Below, piece after piece: positions 11,047-23,859 of a stretch of 64,000 nt of DNA. Location of the stretch: NCBI RefSeq assembly GCF_000835495.1, contig NW_015622542.1, forward strand, positions 2,626,485-2,690,484, written 5' to 3'. The position numbers and the translations under genes are program-made. The notes beneath the pieces are model-generated. The model had not been told where the DNA came from. It was given only the letters and a program-made list of their open reading frames with translations, and did no database searches. The DNA comes from Cladophialophora immunda (taxonomy: Eukaryota; Ascomycota; Eurotiomycetes; Chaetothyriales; Herpotrichiellaceae). The stretch's first letter is position 1. The number at the start of each line of letters is the position of its first letter.

Positions 11047-13285
11047 ATGACTTCCAAGCGATCGCGGCAAGCCTTCGAAGCCGACCTCCAAAAGCAGTCT
11101 TCACCTTTCGTTCTGTATGGGACAGCCCTACCTCCTCTAGATGAAAATGTCCGAGATGATGGTTCTTTTGTGCCCGTCTGGAAGCAGGAGGTCACAGATG
11201 AAAGAGGACGGAAACGCTTGCACGGCGCCTTCACAGGAGGCTTCAGCGCCGGGTGAGCACTCGGAGCCACGATCTCAGGAGCACAATGGCTAAAATGGTG
11301 GACACAGATATTTTAATACTGTAGGCTCTAAAGAAGGATGGACCCCTTCTTCTTTTGTCTCATCCAGACAGAACCGCGCAAAGGCTGCACAGACTGGGCG
11401 GCAACAGAGGCCAGAGGATTTCATGGACGAAGAAGATTACCGTGAGGCGGAAGAATCGCAAACCTTGAATACCTCGTCAGAATTTGCGGGATTTGGCACG
11501 GAGCACGATGCTATGCGAAAGACCGCCGCTATTGACCTTCTTCGCCCTTTGAATGAAACTATTGGCTCAAAATTGCTGAAGCGAATGGGCTGGAGGGAGG
11601 GTCAAGGCATTGGCCCTCGAGTTCGAAGAGCAGCAAAATTTCATGAGGAAAAGGAGAAGGAGGATGACGAGGATGATGAGCCGACACAGACACATCTCTT
11701 TGCACCAGAAGATGTCCACTTAGTATCATATACGCGAAAGACAGACCTCAAAGGCCTGGGGTATACAGGAGGGTTACAAGGTCAAGATCAGCCGACAAGT
11801 CGAAACATCACAACGGTGAATCCCGCACCTGGGTCTACTGGCGAACTTTCAGACGAGGAGGGAATTGCACCGCTTTTCGGCCTCAAGAAAAAACCAGCGC
11901 GTCCAAGGAAAAGGACAGGATTTGGTGTTGGAGTTCTCAATGACGATGACTCTGATGTCGAGGACCCTTATTCTATGGGTCCTAAGATATCATATCACAA
12001 GGTTATTGGGGGTGAAAAGAATCTAAAGTCGAAATCAAAGGCTTCAGGAAGCGCTGCAAACCCACTTGTGAAAGCCAAACCCACATTTATCTCCAGAAAA
12101 CTGACAAGCTTGAAGAAGGTTCTGAGAAAATGCCATGATGGGCGGTTGCCCCTCGACGGATTTGTTCTGACAGATGAACTTGATTCGCTGGGCACAATGA
12201 CCATACAGGATGAGAAGTACAAACCTCCTGTGGTTCCTGAAGGCTGGAAGTCATCCATTTCGCCGGACACAGAAGCAGACACGGCATCCACACTTGTCTC
12301 GACCGCAGAGGCAGCCAAGTCGTCTAATCTCACGGCCAAGTCCCGTGCGTCGCTTTTGGGGGAGTCACCACTTCCGGGAAAGTCGGTATTCGACTTCTTG
12401 ACACCTGCCGCTCGTGATCGCCTGGCTGCAGCTTCAGGTCGCGAAAACCTTCCTGCGGCTGGAAGTGAAGCACCTCCGAATGGTTACGAACCTTCCGGGA
12501 TGGAAGTAAAAGACCTTCATCCCATGGTTCCCCAACTTGACCGAGATACAGCGCTTCAGGCCCTAAATCGTGCAGTTGGTGGTTGGATGCCATATGCAGA
12601 GAATGAAAACAAAAGATCAAGATATCGGACTTTTCTCGAGATTCAAGCTGGTCTCAGGATAGCCGATGAGCTGCCTCCTCGCGCCGAAAACATGAGACGG
12701 GAAGACTGGATTCTCGAGTTGCAAGAGTTCGCACGAGCAGCGGAAGTGTTTAAGCCCATCAGCGGCTTGATGGCTACCCGATTTACATCCTCATCATCTT
12801 TTCCTCAAAGTCAAGATGGCAAATCGGCCGACACTGCCACGAACTCTTTATTGACGAAATCAAAGGCAAAGCCAGAGGATCCAGCAGAATCGGCTGCCAA
12901 GCTAGGAATGTTTGGTCCCATGACGCGGTCTGTCATCAACTTCTACCCTACCAGGCTGCTCTGTAAAAGATTCAATGTGTCGATGCCGACCCACGCAGCA
13001 TCTGGGGAAGGTAGAGATGGACGTGGAACTACCTCTAGTTCGGGCGAACCTAGCTTCGCAGCGCCGCCGTTCCGGTCTTTCGCCTCTGCCGGCTTCCAAC
13101 ACGACGAAGTGTCAGAAGTCATCAAAAGTGAAGCTGAATCTCGATCGAACCAGCCGTCAACTGCAGCAATAATGGAGTATCAGCCTCCCGCGCTCGACCC
13201 GGACAGAAACGAAGCCCTCGAGCAGCAAAGACCAGGGCAAGCAGTGTTTAAAGCCATTTTCGGCAGTGATGACGAAGACGATTAG
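11047..13285 (+). CDS. G-patch domain protein of the GPATCH1/TGH family
   Basis: Predicted 727 aa from exons 11047-11252 and 11308-13285. The 55-bp intron restores the family signature GGFSAGYFNTVGSKEGW. The N-terminal ~110 residues match the DUF1604 domain that heads this family. The G-patch at about residues 152-180 contains GSKLLKRMGWREGQGIG. An acidic stretch follows, then a disordered middle and an acidic tail (FGSDDEDD). Relatives in animals (GPATCH1) and plants (TOUGH) associate with the spliceosome, and G-patch domains typically recruit and activate DEAH helicases. A role in pre-mRNA splicing is therefore expected in this fungus. The start has ATG right after a Cys/His-free leader and keeps the whole DUF1604 domain. 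Confidence 0.88.
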
Positions 13286-14173
13286 CAGCGTGGCTCAAGA
13301 ATGAATCTCAGAGATCCATTACTCCTGTTCAATCTGGGGTGGGACCCATTGGCTGATCGTCCGTGACAAGGCTGGCTTCTGCAAGGGGCTCACGAGGCTG
13401 AGGGGACCTACCCAGAACTGTTCCGCTTGGCTCAGAACACCGAAGTCTATAATGTTCCACGTGGTCATTTATTTGTTCCACTGCACAGTAGAGGCATATG
13501 ATCAGGAATAGTACCGATTGAGATCAGCAGTTGGCTAGCTGATCATTTATTCTCTATCGAATCATGAATATGATGAAGTGAGCATACATGAAACATGGTT
13601 CAACAGGGAATGGATGATGGGGATTCCCTTCTGTGAAGCCGATCTACCGTTCAGACCAATTGTAATACGCCTAGGCAATCAAGAGATCATGCACAGATCC
13701 ATTAGGCTTGGGATATGCACTTGACGTTGTGTGAGATCCATAGTTACGTGACGGATTGTCGAGGTGATAACGAAAAAGTGCAGGAGTCCGGCTGTTTTGT
13801 TCTGTCCGTTGCTATACTCGATCGATCACTATGTTTTGACGCCCCCTCTGAAGAATACAATAAGATCCTACAAAACCGCCGGCATGGTAATGTCACTGAA
13901 GCTTCGTGGCTTGAGTACTATGTTCTGGTAAGCCAGGCTATGGGCCGTTGAGGCTGAACAGATTATTATTAGCACTTACCAGGGCAGCGCCACCAGGGGT
14001 AGACGCTTGACAGACACCTTTTGGGCGCGCGCCACTGACACGCCACGTTACAACATCACTTCATCATGTCCGCAGTTGAACAATAAATCCATCCTCCTGT
14101 CCTTTTTCCAGCGGTCGCTCACTCACTTTAGTCATTCCCTTTTTTTACCTTCTTTCCCCTGCTTTCCCCAGCA
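13286..14173. promoter_or_regulatory. Intergenic region with pyrimidine-rich HUT1 leader
   Basis: No gene is supported between the two same-strand genes. The last ~80 bases (14090-14172) are strongly C/T-rich with a TTTTTTT run, a common core-promoter or leader feature of well-expressed filamentous fungal genes. Confidence 0.5.
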
Positions 14174-15427
14174 ATGGCGCGTCGAAAGCAAATCACGCCC
14201 ATGCAGCGCATCAACTCGGGAGAAGTCATGCAGGCTCCTTCAGATGCGCCCGAACATCGCGCCGTCTACACCAATGGCCATGTGCCCTCCCCTTCTATCA
14301 AGCCGACCTCACACACAGAGCAGCGACCGCAAACACAGCGGTCGCAGCAGTCGCACCCAGGGTTTCTGACCCTCCTCATCTGCGTCGGCGGCATCTACGC
14401 CTCGTTTCTGACATGGGGCGTCTTGCAAGAACGCATCACGACAACCCCATACCCGCTCACCTCTCCCTCGGCCGCCCAGCCGCAACAAGAATACTTCCGC
14501 TTCCCCATCGTTCTCAACACTATCCAGGCCTTGTTCGCCTTCACAAGCGGAAGCCTGTACCTCGCCTACACGACCGGGCGTTTCAACATTCTACCCTCGA
14601 CCTCCTCTCTCCTACCGCTGATGCTGGTCACGCTGACGACCACACTCGCGTCTCCCTTTGGCTACGCCTCCCTCGCCCACGTCGACTACCTCACGTTTGT
14701 CCTGGCAAAATCGTGCAAGTTACTGCCCGTCATGGCGCTGCACGTCACCTTGTTCCGCAAACGATACCCTCTGTCAAAATACATGATTGTGCTGGCGGTG
14801 ACCAGCGGCGTCGCCGTCTTCACCCTTTACCACCCGCCGAAGCCGGGCAAAACACAGTCGACCCAGAATTCGAGTCTCTACGGGTTGACGCTGCTGGGGA
14901 TCAACCTGTTGTTTGACGGGTTGACGAACACGGTCCAGGACCACATCTTCCAGTCCCCGCACCGCTACGGGAAGACCTCCGGGCCGCAGATGATGGTCAT
15001 CCTCAACCTGCTCGGTACGATCCTGATGGGCGCATACCTGGTTGCAACACCTTACATCCCCTCGGCGCTCATCCCACAGTTCGTGCGGACCGACACTCAC
15101 GAGCTGGGCCAAGCCATCTCCTTCTTCCAGCGCCACCCGCCCGTGCTCAAGGACGTCCTGCTCTTCTGCCTCTGCGGTGCCGTCGGCCAGCTCTTCATCT
15201 ACGCCACCCTCGAGAGATTCTCCTCCCTCCTCCTCGTCACGGTGACAGTGACGCGGAAAATGTTCACCATGCTCCTGAGCGTCATGTGGTTCGGCCATTC
15301 GCTGACCCAGGGCCAGTGGATGGGCATCGGGTTGGTCTTTGGCGGAATTGCCGCCGAGGCGTATATACAGAATCTAGAGAAGAAGGAGAGAGATAGAAGG
15401 AAGAAATCCGCCGACAAGGCAAGATAA
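14174..15427 (+). CDS. HUT1: UDP-galactose/nucleotide-sugar transporter homologue (Hut1, SLC35B1 type)
   Basis: This single-exon gene encodes 417 aa. A polar N-terminus of about 62 residues precedes about ten membrane segments, the first being LTLLICVGGIYASFLTWGVL. Family marks include FRFPIVLNTIQALFAF, a lysine-containing SCKLLPVM segment, and TVTVTRKMFTMLLSV near the end. The C-terminus is lysine/arginine-rich (KKERDRRKKSADKAR), as expected for an ER-localised member. SLC35B1/Hut1 proteins sit in the ER membrane. They were described as UDP-galactose transporters and later linked to ATP/ADP exchange and ER folding, so substrate should be left open. The ATG has a strong purine-free CT-rich leader. 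Confidence 0.9.
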   Translation: MARRKQITPMQRINSGEVMQAPSDAPEHRAVYTNGHVPSPSIKPTSHTEQRPQTQRSQQSHPGFLTLLICVGGIYASFLTWGVLQERITTTPYPLTSPSAAQPQQEYFRFPIVLNTIQALFAFTSGSLYLAYTTGRFNILPSTSSLLPLMLVTLTTTLASPFGYASLAHVDYLTFVLAKSCKLLPVMALHVTLFRKRYPLSKYMIVLAVTSGVAVFTLYHPPKPGKTQSTQNSSLYGLTLLGINLLFDGLTNTVQDHIFQSPHRYGKTSGPQMMVILNLLGTILMGAYLVATPYIPSALIPQFVRTDTHELGQAISFFQRHPPVLKDVLLFCLCGAVGQLFIYATLERFSSLLLVTVTVTRKMFTMLLSVMWFGHSLTQGQWMGIGLVFGGIAAEAYIQNLEKKERDRRKKSADKAR

Positions 15428-15775
15428 GAGGAAAGATCCAATTATCTGAAGCAGTGGATATACCGCTAGAAGCAACAAAGCAAAAGAGGAGAAAACCGGA
15501 ACTAGAGCAAACTAGAATTCAAAATATCAAGCATTGGAAGCCGTTCTCGACACCTTTATGGTTCACACGGCACAAACAACTTGATGTGAAGTCCGTGAGG
15601 CTCTCCGCCAGTACTGGTCCGGTTTACTATAACAAAGACGGGACTCTGGAAGCCACCACCGCTCGTATCGTCGTCTGAAACCGCGGCGCCCCTGCAGCAG
15701 GCTCTACTGAAATTCACCGCTGAAGTTTCCCATTAGCCCATCTAAACGCCCATATCCCACGGCCTGCAACGCTCG
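15428..15775. other. Convergent intergenic region
   Basis: About 350 bp lie between two genes running towards each other and should hold both 3' ends. A short A/G-rich stretch is at 15475-15500. Nothing coding is supported. Confidence 0.5.
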
Positions 15776-17602
15776 TCATTGACCCTTGGTATTCAAAGCA
15801 CTTAGATTCAACCTCGCCGTTTCCCTTACGTCTGGCCCTAGCCTCACTGGTGGGGCCGTTGCCCGGTCCGCATTCTGGGGGTTCTCCTCGTCTGAATGCA
15901 CAGCCATGCGAGTTACGGTATCCAGATCCGCCACGGCGAGTTGTACAGCGGGCACACTCGCTCCCAGCTCCCCGACACCTACACTCACCGCGGCGGTATA
16001 CTGCATCATGGCGGTCTCCACGTTTCCCCTCAAGACATGTAACCGCCCCAATGTTCTTAGGCAGCCCATCCTTGAGTGCACTACTTCTGCCAGCCGAGAG
16101 GACTGGTCGTCTGAGGATTTTTCGATAGCTAATGTGCGGCGTAGCGCATCGGATACGAGCGATTCCGTGTCCTTGGACGTGTTTCCCGATGCGAGATGGA
16201 CTTTGGTGAGTTCGAGGAAGCCGGTCACAGGCAGGAGGCTGTTTTTCCCGTACGTCTTCTCCCATATGGGAATGATTTGCGTGAGGATGCGGGCGGCTTC
16301 ATCTAGGTGGCCCAATTGGGCAAGCACACGTGCGAGGTAGTAGTACTGCCCGGTTGTCTCGTGGGAAGTGGCGCTGAAGAGTTGTTCGTGCAGCTCGTGG
16401 ATTTTTCGCTGGATCAGTTCGCGGAGGCGGAGACGCTGGTCGGCGTTCGTGAGGGTGAGCTGGAGAAGGGCTGTGATCGGGTGGGAAGGGCCGAGGATGG
16501 TGAGAGATGCGGCGGCGGCGAACCTCTTCACTTGGCTGCGTAGCCGTCCTAGTTCGGTGCTGGAGGCGTCAAGACTAAGTTCGGCGAGGACATAGTAAAG
16601 CTTTGGGTGCTGCAAGATCAAGAGGTCCGAGAGGGTAGGGAGAACACGGCTCAATATTGATGAGGCTGAATCGATTCTTCCAACAGCTATGAGTCCGGCG
16701 GCCGTGGTGATGGAGCCGCTGAAGTTTTCCACGCTCACCATGTCGAAAGAATTGTAGCTTTCATGGAGTTGTCCGCACCACGAAGACTCGAATTTGCTCG
16801 TGTAGAAGGTGCTGGTTTGTAAGAGGATCTGCTCAATTTGTGAGTCTTCCTTGGACAGAGTCATGACGGCGGACGGCGCCATACCGATGCGCCATGATGC
16901 GTTTGATGAACCTGCCAGGACAGGAGGTTTCCGGCGTTTGGATATGTTGGCTTGCAGGGCTGTGGTAGCCGGGGAGGGAGATAGTTTTCGAGAATTTCGA
17001 GGTGAATGTGCCCGTACTTCGCTCAATGCTTGCTTGAGTTCTGTATGGTCGATGTGGCTGCCAAAATAGTCGGGACGGCCGTCGTCAGTGTCTTGTCCTG
17101 GAGTTGACGCCAGTAGTTCCTGTCTATGCCTCTCCTCTTCCTCAGCCGAGTGATTGACCAGATCCCAGATAGCGACTTTTCGTATTGGAGGGGCCTCCTC
17201 GCTCGTCGAAGTTGCTTCCCTCAATATTGACGGAACGGGGTGGGCTGGTTGATAGACATTGACCGGTTCATTCTGGGGGGCAGGTGAGGAAGCGGCGGCA
17301 TTTTCCGCAGCGCCGGGAGGGTAATTCACGTGAAGGAGATTGCTCGCATCTTGTTGGGGGTCAAAAGACTTCTCAGCTGTCTCGTCAACCTTGGAAGTAG
17401 GGTGGACAGCTCTGAAGGCCTTTGCAGAGCCTCGATGTCCTGGTCTCGGCGAGGAGCTTGAGCGAACTCTAGCGCTGTTCTCAGCTTTCACCCCGGAATT
17501 CTGCCCCGCATGTCGCCGAATCTGTGTGATGTTCTTCTTGCTGCGTGGATCGCCGGTTATCCAGGTAAAAGACTTTGGTGCCCCGTCCTCCCTGGGAGGC
17601 AT
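15776..17602 (-). CDS. Fungal-specific regulator-like protein, N-terminal TF-like motif and helical repeats
   Basis: This single exon encodes 608 aa from the first ATG (MPPREDGAPKSFTWITGDP). The N-terminus resembles a short motif (an aromatic/hydrophobic stretch, then KKNITQIRRHAGQN) found at the start of many fungal transcription-factor-like proteins that lack a zinc cluster. The next ~220 residues are disordered and Ser/Pro-rich. From about residue 250 the chain is helical, with a conserved-looking SWCGQLHESYNSFD segment, and the C-terminal half reads like TPR-type helical pairs (YYYLARVLAQLGHLDEAARI; GCLRTLGRLHVLRGNVETAM). There is no Zn2Cys6 motif and no membrane segment. I know no function; nuclear regulation is only an inference. 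Confidence 0.7.
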   Translation of the reverse strand: MPPREDGAPKSFTWITGDPRSKKNITQIRRHAGQNSGVKAENSARVRSSSSPRPGHRGSAKAFRAVHPTSKVDETAEKSFDPQQDASNLLHVNYPPGAAENAAASSPAPQNEPVNVYQPAHPVPSILREATSTSEEAPPIRKVAIWDLVNHSAEEEERHRQELLASTPGQDTDDGRPDYFGSHIDHTELKQALSEVRAHSPRNSRKLSPSPATTALQANISKRRKPPVLAGSSNASWRIGMAPSAVMTLSKEDSQIEQILLQTSTFYTSKFESSWCGQLHESYNSFDMVSVENFSGSITTAAGLIAVGRIDSASSILSRVLPTLSDLLILQHPKLYYVLAELSLDASSTELGRLRSQVKRFAAAASLTILGPSHPITALLQLTLTNADQRLRLRELIQRKIHELHEQLFSATSHETTGQYYYLARVLAQLGHLDEAARILTQIIPIWEKTYGKNSLLPVTGFLELTKVHLASGNTSKDTESLVSDALRRTLAIEKSSDDQSSRLAEVVHSRMGCLRTLGRLHVLRGNVETAMMQYTAAVSVGVGELGASVPAVQLAVADLDTVTRMAVHSDEENPQNADRATAPPVRLGPDVRETARLNLSALNTKGQ

Positions 17603-20032
17603 TTGTCGGTAACACCTCTGAGCCACGAGGCACACACATCCGACCCAGCTTTTCGAGCTCGTCGAAGAGCGAATCTGGCGGAGTGTTAAAGGGGGGGGGA
17701 GCCGGTCTGGACCACAGCGTGAGTCTCGGTGAGGAGTAGGGGCCTTTTTGTCCAGGCGGATAGCTCGGTCACAAATAGCTGCGCCTGCCGGAGAGCTTCA
17801 GCGTCAATGCCAGAAACGGCTTGTTTCGAAAACCTTACTCAGAACAGACGACTCGGAGAGATTCTGCAGGCGGAGAGTTCCAGCTCACCTCCAGGAGGGC
17901 CAACTGATAGGAAACAGCCTAGCTTGTCACCGTCCATCAGCCGGCAGGTTTGGTGATAGCCCAGATCCAGTTTGGACTCGGATCATCCAGCTGAATAATA
18001 TGTGACTAACCGGCCCACCCTTCTTGGCTCTCCTGATATCTCGTTCGCAGTGCCGGCACTGACGCTGTCGGTTCTCGGGGTGCAAATCTTTACGTACGAA
18101 GATTCCTTGCTTCAGGAAGGCCGGGCCTCGACCACGACCCCGAGAACAAAGACGCGAGTATGATGTTGGCGGCGATCACACCACTTCCCGACTCGACAGA
18201 TGCGGTTGCCATAAGCTGAAACTCTCCGGCCTAATCAAGGAAAGTTGGACGAGGCTCTGGATCTCCATGGATCTGACTCGCCGCCGGAAAACGGGAGAGT
18301 GGGTAGCCAGCGAGCCAGATGGATCGATTGGTCTTCGCCAACTTCGCATTTCCTAGGAGGTGGGATCAAGGCCCCGTCCAAGGCTTAGGGCCCTAGAGCA
18401 CCTACTCTTTTAGGAATGCTGGAGATGCTGCACCCTGCATTGTCCGGCTGAATAATTCCACCTGGCAGAGAGCACTTATTGGGCCCTTGGGAGGGGATGT
18501 GGTCTGTGATGCGATATTCTTAGGATGAATGCCTTGCCACCGGCCATATGGAAGCGCCCCGTGACCACGGTATGCGTAGTAACAGTGTACTTGTACGTTG
18601 ACACGACTTCATGCAGTCCTCTGTATCCCTGTGCATTCGGCTCTCGGGGTCCACATCCGATGGGGTTCGAGACGTTGTCCTCGTGAGATTAGGCTGCAGG
18701 TCGTGCACGTAACTGGCGCTGGAAGAAGACTGACAATGCTATTCCAGCCGAGATGGCGCGTTGCCGTCTTGCCGCTCTTTGCGCCTTCCAGAAGCAGATA
18801 CCGTTGTCGTGCATCGCTCGTAAGAAGAACCCGCGGATTCCCCCTTTGTGACTTCACCCCGAAGGTCAAGTTGGCCAATGAAGGGCTCAGATGAACTAGC
18901 CGTTCCTCGCATGGCTTGGTAAGCTAACCGCGGCCAAAGAGCGGCAATAACCAGGTGTACTTGTAGATGAGGAGGAAGAGGCAAGCCATGATCTGTGCTT
19001 CGCATGGCGCCATGACAAAGGAGTGGGGTCTAGTCAGCGTGCTGCATTATTGGAAGAACACTGGACCTATCCGTGGAGCTGGGGCGGCTTGAGCTCTGCG
19101 GGCCGAAACAGAAGAGACAAATACCCAATCTGGTAACTGCCCTTGGCCTGTCGAAGACCAGGGGGTCGCAAGCAAAAAGCGATGCCCGAGACGCATCTTA
19201 CACATCGAGCTTATATCAGTCATGCAAATGCTGGGTTCACGCATCATCAGCACAAGAAGAGCCACATGCACAGGTGTGGGCCAACCTTGCAGCACAGGAA
19301 GAAACCCTCAATGTGAGGCACTCGAGGTCGACAGCAAGGCGCAATACCGGATTGCAAGATCCGTCCACGAGTTCTGGTGTCTCAAGACAAACACACACTG
19401 ACTCGACCGTGGATTGCAGCCAGGGGGACGATCACATAATGAGCCATGTCCGCAGGAGATAGCCAAGGGGAATTCCCACGTATTTGTGACGGTATGAGCC
19501 CCTCCAAGTCAGTCGCCAATTGTCCAAGTGCTTAGTTGAACCCGCAGCATGGTTCAAGGGCGTGGGCGGAGTATTCTGGAGCACGTCGAGTAATCGAAGC
19601 AACCTATGTAGAGAGGGGAAAGTTGCGACCAGTCTGCCAGAGGTGGCACAATCCAGAGCAATGGCGCAGAGTCACATTTCTCAGAACGAAGTACAGGTAT
19701 CCTTGCATGTCCCAATGATGGGAGATAGACCATTGGGGAGAGCCAGAGAGATGTCGAGTCGTAGTTACATGATGAGTTTGTCGCATGAAGGAGGATGCAT
19801 TTCCCGAGCACACTACGAACTGCTCCAAATTGGGAAAGTGCGGCGAGCGCAGCCAGTCTTGCCTCCATCTTACTTCCTATCCACCATCTTCTAACCTCAA
19901 TCGCAGATTGAATGCAGGTTGACGACATTCTTTCTTGGTCTGTTGCTGCCATCGTATACCGCCGCGAGACACAGACACGCTCCTCTGTAATCGGCATCTG
20001 ACTACTGTCAGAACGCAAGATGTCCGATCATC
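17603..20032. other. Gene-poor interval upstream of two divergent genes
   Basis: About 2.4 kb separates the start codons of the regulator-like gene and TRAPPC11. All frames are short and give no recognisable domain or consistent splice chain. The interval should hold both promoters; the rest is unexplained. A C/G-rich patch (GGGGGGG at about 17692-17700) lies close to the regulator-like gene start. Confidence 0.45.
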
Positions 20033-23000
20033 ATGGACCGTTTCCCGCAAGACTACGTCCTTCATAACCTGCCTTTACTGCTTCTGTCAGGCCTGGAGAC
20101 GAGAAGCCCGAGCGAGCCAGACCCCTCAGTAAAGACCCACGACTTCTTGCACGAAGGCGGATTTAGAATCAAGGTCGATGCGCCCATCGTCAGCGGGCCT
20201 CTCGCGGAGCAGTTGCTCCAATCTTTCTGCGAACAAGATGCCTCTGATACTCCATGGCACTCTCAATATTTCACTGCGAGGAATGGCAAGGTTTTCAAGA
20301 TAGTCAAGGTCGGACGGGTAGGTCAGCGCTCCCCTTACCATAAACCTTTCCTCAAAATTCGCGACGCTGACACATAGTGCAGGTTTACACTCTTCCTCCT
20401 CGCAAAGCACCACCCCCTCCCCATTCTCCCCGTTTATCGGCTGTCGGTGCAAATGGAAGTCCCCCGCCAGCACTTGTGCTACATTCTCCGCTGTCGCCCT
20501 TGACTCCCAGCTCTCCGTTGTATCCTGACGGCATCATTTCTCCCCTGTGGATCACAAAGCACCAGTCACGACTGCCTTGCGCCTTCTTGATGGTCTTTAC
20601 TCTCGGCTCCGATCCCAACACAAGCTCACTTCAGGACAATAAATTGAAATCCGAGATCAACAACGTGCGCAGTGTCCTTACGTCGGCAAATTACAAGACC
20701 AGACTTGTGGTGATATTACTTGGAGATGGCCTAATTAGCCCTTCGGATCTCGAAGAGCGCTTCAGCACCATTCGACGTGCAACCGGCTTAGACGGCAAAA
20801 GCATCTATTTCCTCGCCCATAACTCTTCGCCCACAGAGATTAATGCATCTGTCAACTCTGTTCTTTCATCTCTTCATCCTGCTTGTGTAGAATATTACCG
20901 AGATCTTTCGAAACATGCACGGCGCAAGCGTAATCGAAGCGCAGCCCCCCAACCTACTGTACAGCCGGGAAGCTCGCACATACTGTCGTTACAAGGTTGG
21001 AATGTTCGATATGAATTCAAGCTCGGCGCCTTCGCTGAGTTCCGGCAAGAGATGGATGCAGCGTGTCGGAACTATGAAACTGCTTACGATAATCTGTTTG
21101 CTGCTGAAATCATAGATGCTATTGCTGTTTGGAGCCCGCGTTTCAACGAAGCAAGACTGTTGGCAGATGTCATTGCTTTTCGCACAATCAGGTGTCTCTT
21201 GTGGACTGATCAAGTTACGACAGCGGTGAGATCATGGGTGGCCCACCGAGACCGAACCAGAGATCTGGTGGACCGAAGAGGTAAGGGAACAGATAACTAC
21301 GGTTGGGAAGCGTGGCAGACTGCTTGGGCAAAAATCATGGCTGATCTGATATCTCGGTCGGAATATCCCGCGTTGAATATAAAGCTCCCCAGCACCCCTG
21401 GCCTGCTTCCTATCTTCGTTGATGTGGACAAGTCACTTTCTGTCGGCGAGCGTTTTGTCCCCTGGGAACAGCTTCACCATGAGGGATATTGGTTGGACAT
21501 TGCAAAGAAATGCATTCATGCGCGCCGAGATTGGGCCCTGCAAATCCCAGAGGAAGATAGGCTGTCACCAGGTCGTTCACCGGCTTCCATGGTTGCTAGC
21601 AAGGCTCATCTTTACGATACGTATCTTGCGCTGGAGCCGTACCGTGAAGTTCCTACAGACGGAAGCCGAGGGTATGATTATGTGGGAGAGATCGTCTCAA
21701 CGTTGGATGCGGCCATCGGTTCTTTCGCAAAACGAGGCCAACTGCACAAAATTGAGGCTCTCGAGCTCCAGAAGGCTTTCCAGCAAATCCAGGCAGAGTT
21801 GTGGGCAGAAGCAGTCACCACATTACGACAGCTGTGGTATAGCCAACACTGGAGACACGCTGGATGGTGGAAGTTGCTTCAGGGTCTTGGTTGGGCACTC
21901 CTTGATTGCCTTGCTCATGTCGATAACGGCGAGTTGCTAATCCAGTTGATCTGGGAGCTCTCGAACGAAGTATTCGACCGGAAGCCGAACACTAACTATG
22001 ATCTCCGCCGAGGGATCGCATCGTCCAGCGCCACGGAAATGCTGCTGTCTGTCGCGGTGGGCATTGATGAGGCTCTTTCTCCGTTGATTGCAACATTTAC
22101 TTTCTCAACGCACGACGTTTTTGTCGGAGAGCCTGTGGAGTGTCAACTCTGCATACTGTCTCGAGCGCAGGTTGGTCTACCAGCCATCCGCCTATCGGAG
22201 ATCAAGGTTGTCTTCGAAGGCAGCCTGAAACCCGTTTATCTGGTTGCAAAGGAAGGCGAGGATAGCAAGGCTAATTCCTCGGCTGCCGAATTCATTGACA
22301 TTCGTTTGGATGAGTCTTCGAACATGTCCTTATCATCTACAAAAAGATCTTCTGCTGGCGTTGTTGCATCACAGACGAGCAGTGCTGATCTGACGATTCC
22401 ACCAAGCAGCACCAAGATATTCCGGCTATATGTCATACCTAGGGAAGCCGGGGAAATTTCCGTTGCTTCCATTACACTGATTATCAACGATGAGAATCTA
22501 ACCTTTGCTGCAACCTCGACCGACTTTTCCCATTCGATAGGTCACTGGTGGGAATCGAAAGCGGGCAAACCCACGCTTCGATCACTTGGACAAGAGTCCA
22601 ATGCATTCAACAAGATCCACGTGCAGCCTAAACCACCGAAACTAAAAATTGAGGCCCCCGGATTACGACGATCATACTACACAAACGAATCAATGACAAT
22701 AGACTTTGAGATCTTGAACGAAGAAGCGGAAGATGCAACTGTGTCGCTCGATGCTCGTATGATCAGCCCAGTTGAGGGCGCGGCGCAGATGATGTGGGTT
22801 GGGGAGGGACTGGAAATCGCTCGAGCGGCTGCATCTGGAGCTGGAGTTCTAACACTGGAAAAGCGTGAACTTGGCTCAATTTCATCGTCAGGAAAGGCTG
22901 TCGTGTCACTTCGCATAACGAATACAGCCGCCGCCCTCGATCACGAAGTAGAACTTCTCGCGACTTACCGGCTCGACTCAGAACCGGAAACGATTCTCAC

Positions 23001-23859
23001 CAAGACCCTGACTGTCGATGTCGGAGTCATCCGCCCTTTTGAAGCAAACTACGACTTCAGCCCCCAGCTGGACAAAGAACCTTGGCCGAATTTCTTCGAA
23101 GCGCCTCCACAACGCTCCGATTCTTTGGCCCCTATGGGTCTGAGGCATCTATACTCTGTTGCAGCAAGTCTCTACTCCTTCGCCACGGACCCGCTAGTAA
23201 TTGAAGCCATATTGCTCACAGCGACGAAAATTGTAGGGGGTGCCGTCTGTTCAGCGACTACTGGCATTGTGAGGAAAGCGGCAGAGACAGACGCTGCAGT
23301 CAAAGATCCCGATGCAACTATTTCGACAGTGATAGCACCAGACCACACGGAGAGGTTCGATTTTGATCTCACACTGCAGAAACTGATACTTGGCGACCGG
23401 CATACGGTGGCGGTCGAACTTGCACTAGAAATCGGCTGGCGCCGACAGGATTCACACGAAGTCAACACAACCCTTCTTGAAGTGCCTCGACTAGTGGCGC
23501 CGATGGCTGAGCCAAGAGTGATGCTCACTGTTTCCTCGACTAGTCTCGGACCATTGAACATTGAGGCGCACAGGCTCTCTTTCACGATCGAGAATCCGAG
23601 CATGCATTATCTTACATTTAACGTGTCCATGGAGGCGAGCGAGGATTTTGCGTTCAGTGGGCCGAAAGCGTGCGCGATCAGCTTGGTCCCCATCAGCAGG
23701 CAGACGTTGAATTATCGGATCCTGCCAAATAAGAAGGATGAATGGATCGCCGTGCATATGAACGTGGTTGATGCATATTTTGGACAGACGTTGAGGGTTC
23801 TGCCGGGAGGCCATGGAGTCAAGGTGGACAAGAAGGGAAACGTGCTCGTCAAGGTCTAA
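20033..23859 (+). CDS. TRAPP complex subunit TRAPPC11 (gryzun/foie-gras protein)
   Basis: Predicted 1253 aa from exons 20033-20317 and 20383-23859, with a 65-bp intron joining KVGR to VYTLPPR. The opening MDRFPQDYVLHNLPLLLLSG is typical of fungal members. A low-complexity Pro/Ser stretch follows. Then comes the foie-gras region, with LVVILLGDG, a Glu/Arg helix (DLEERFSTIRRATG) and a C-terminal TPR-like part containing RYEFKLGAFAEFRQEMDAA and NYETAYDNLF. These align in order with human TRAPPC11. The C-terminal ~600 residues are beta-rich and match the gryzun-type Ig-like repeats. TRAPPC11 belongs to the TRAPPIII tethering complex that activates Rab1/Ypt1 in ER-Golgi traffic and autophagy. Budding yeast lacks it, whereas filamentous fungi keep it. 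Confidence 0.88.
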
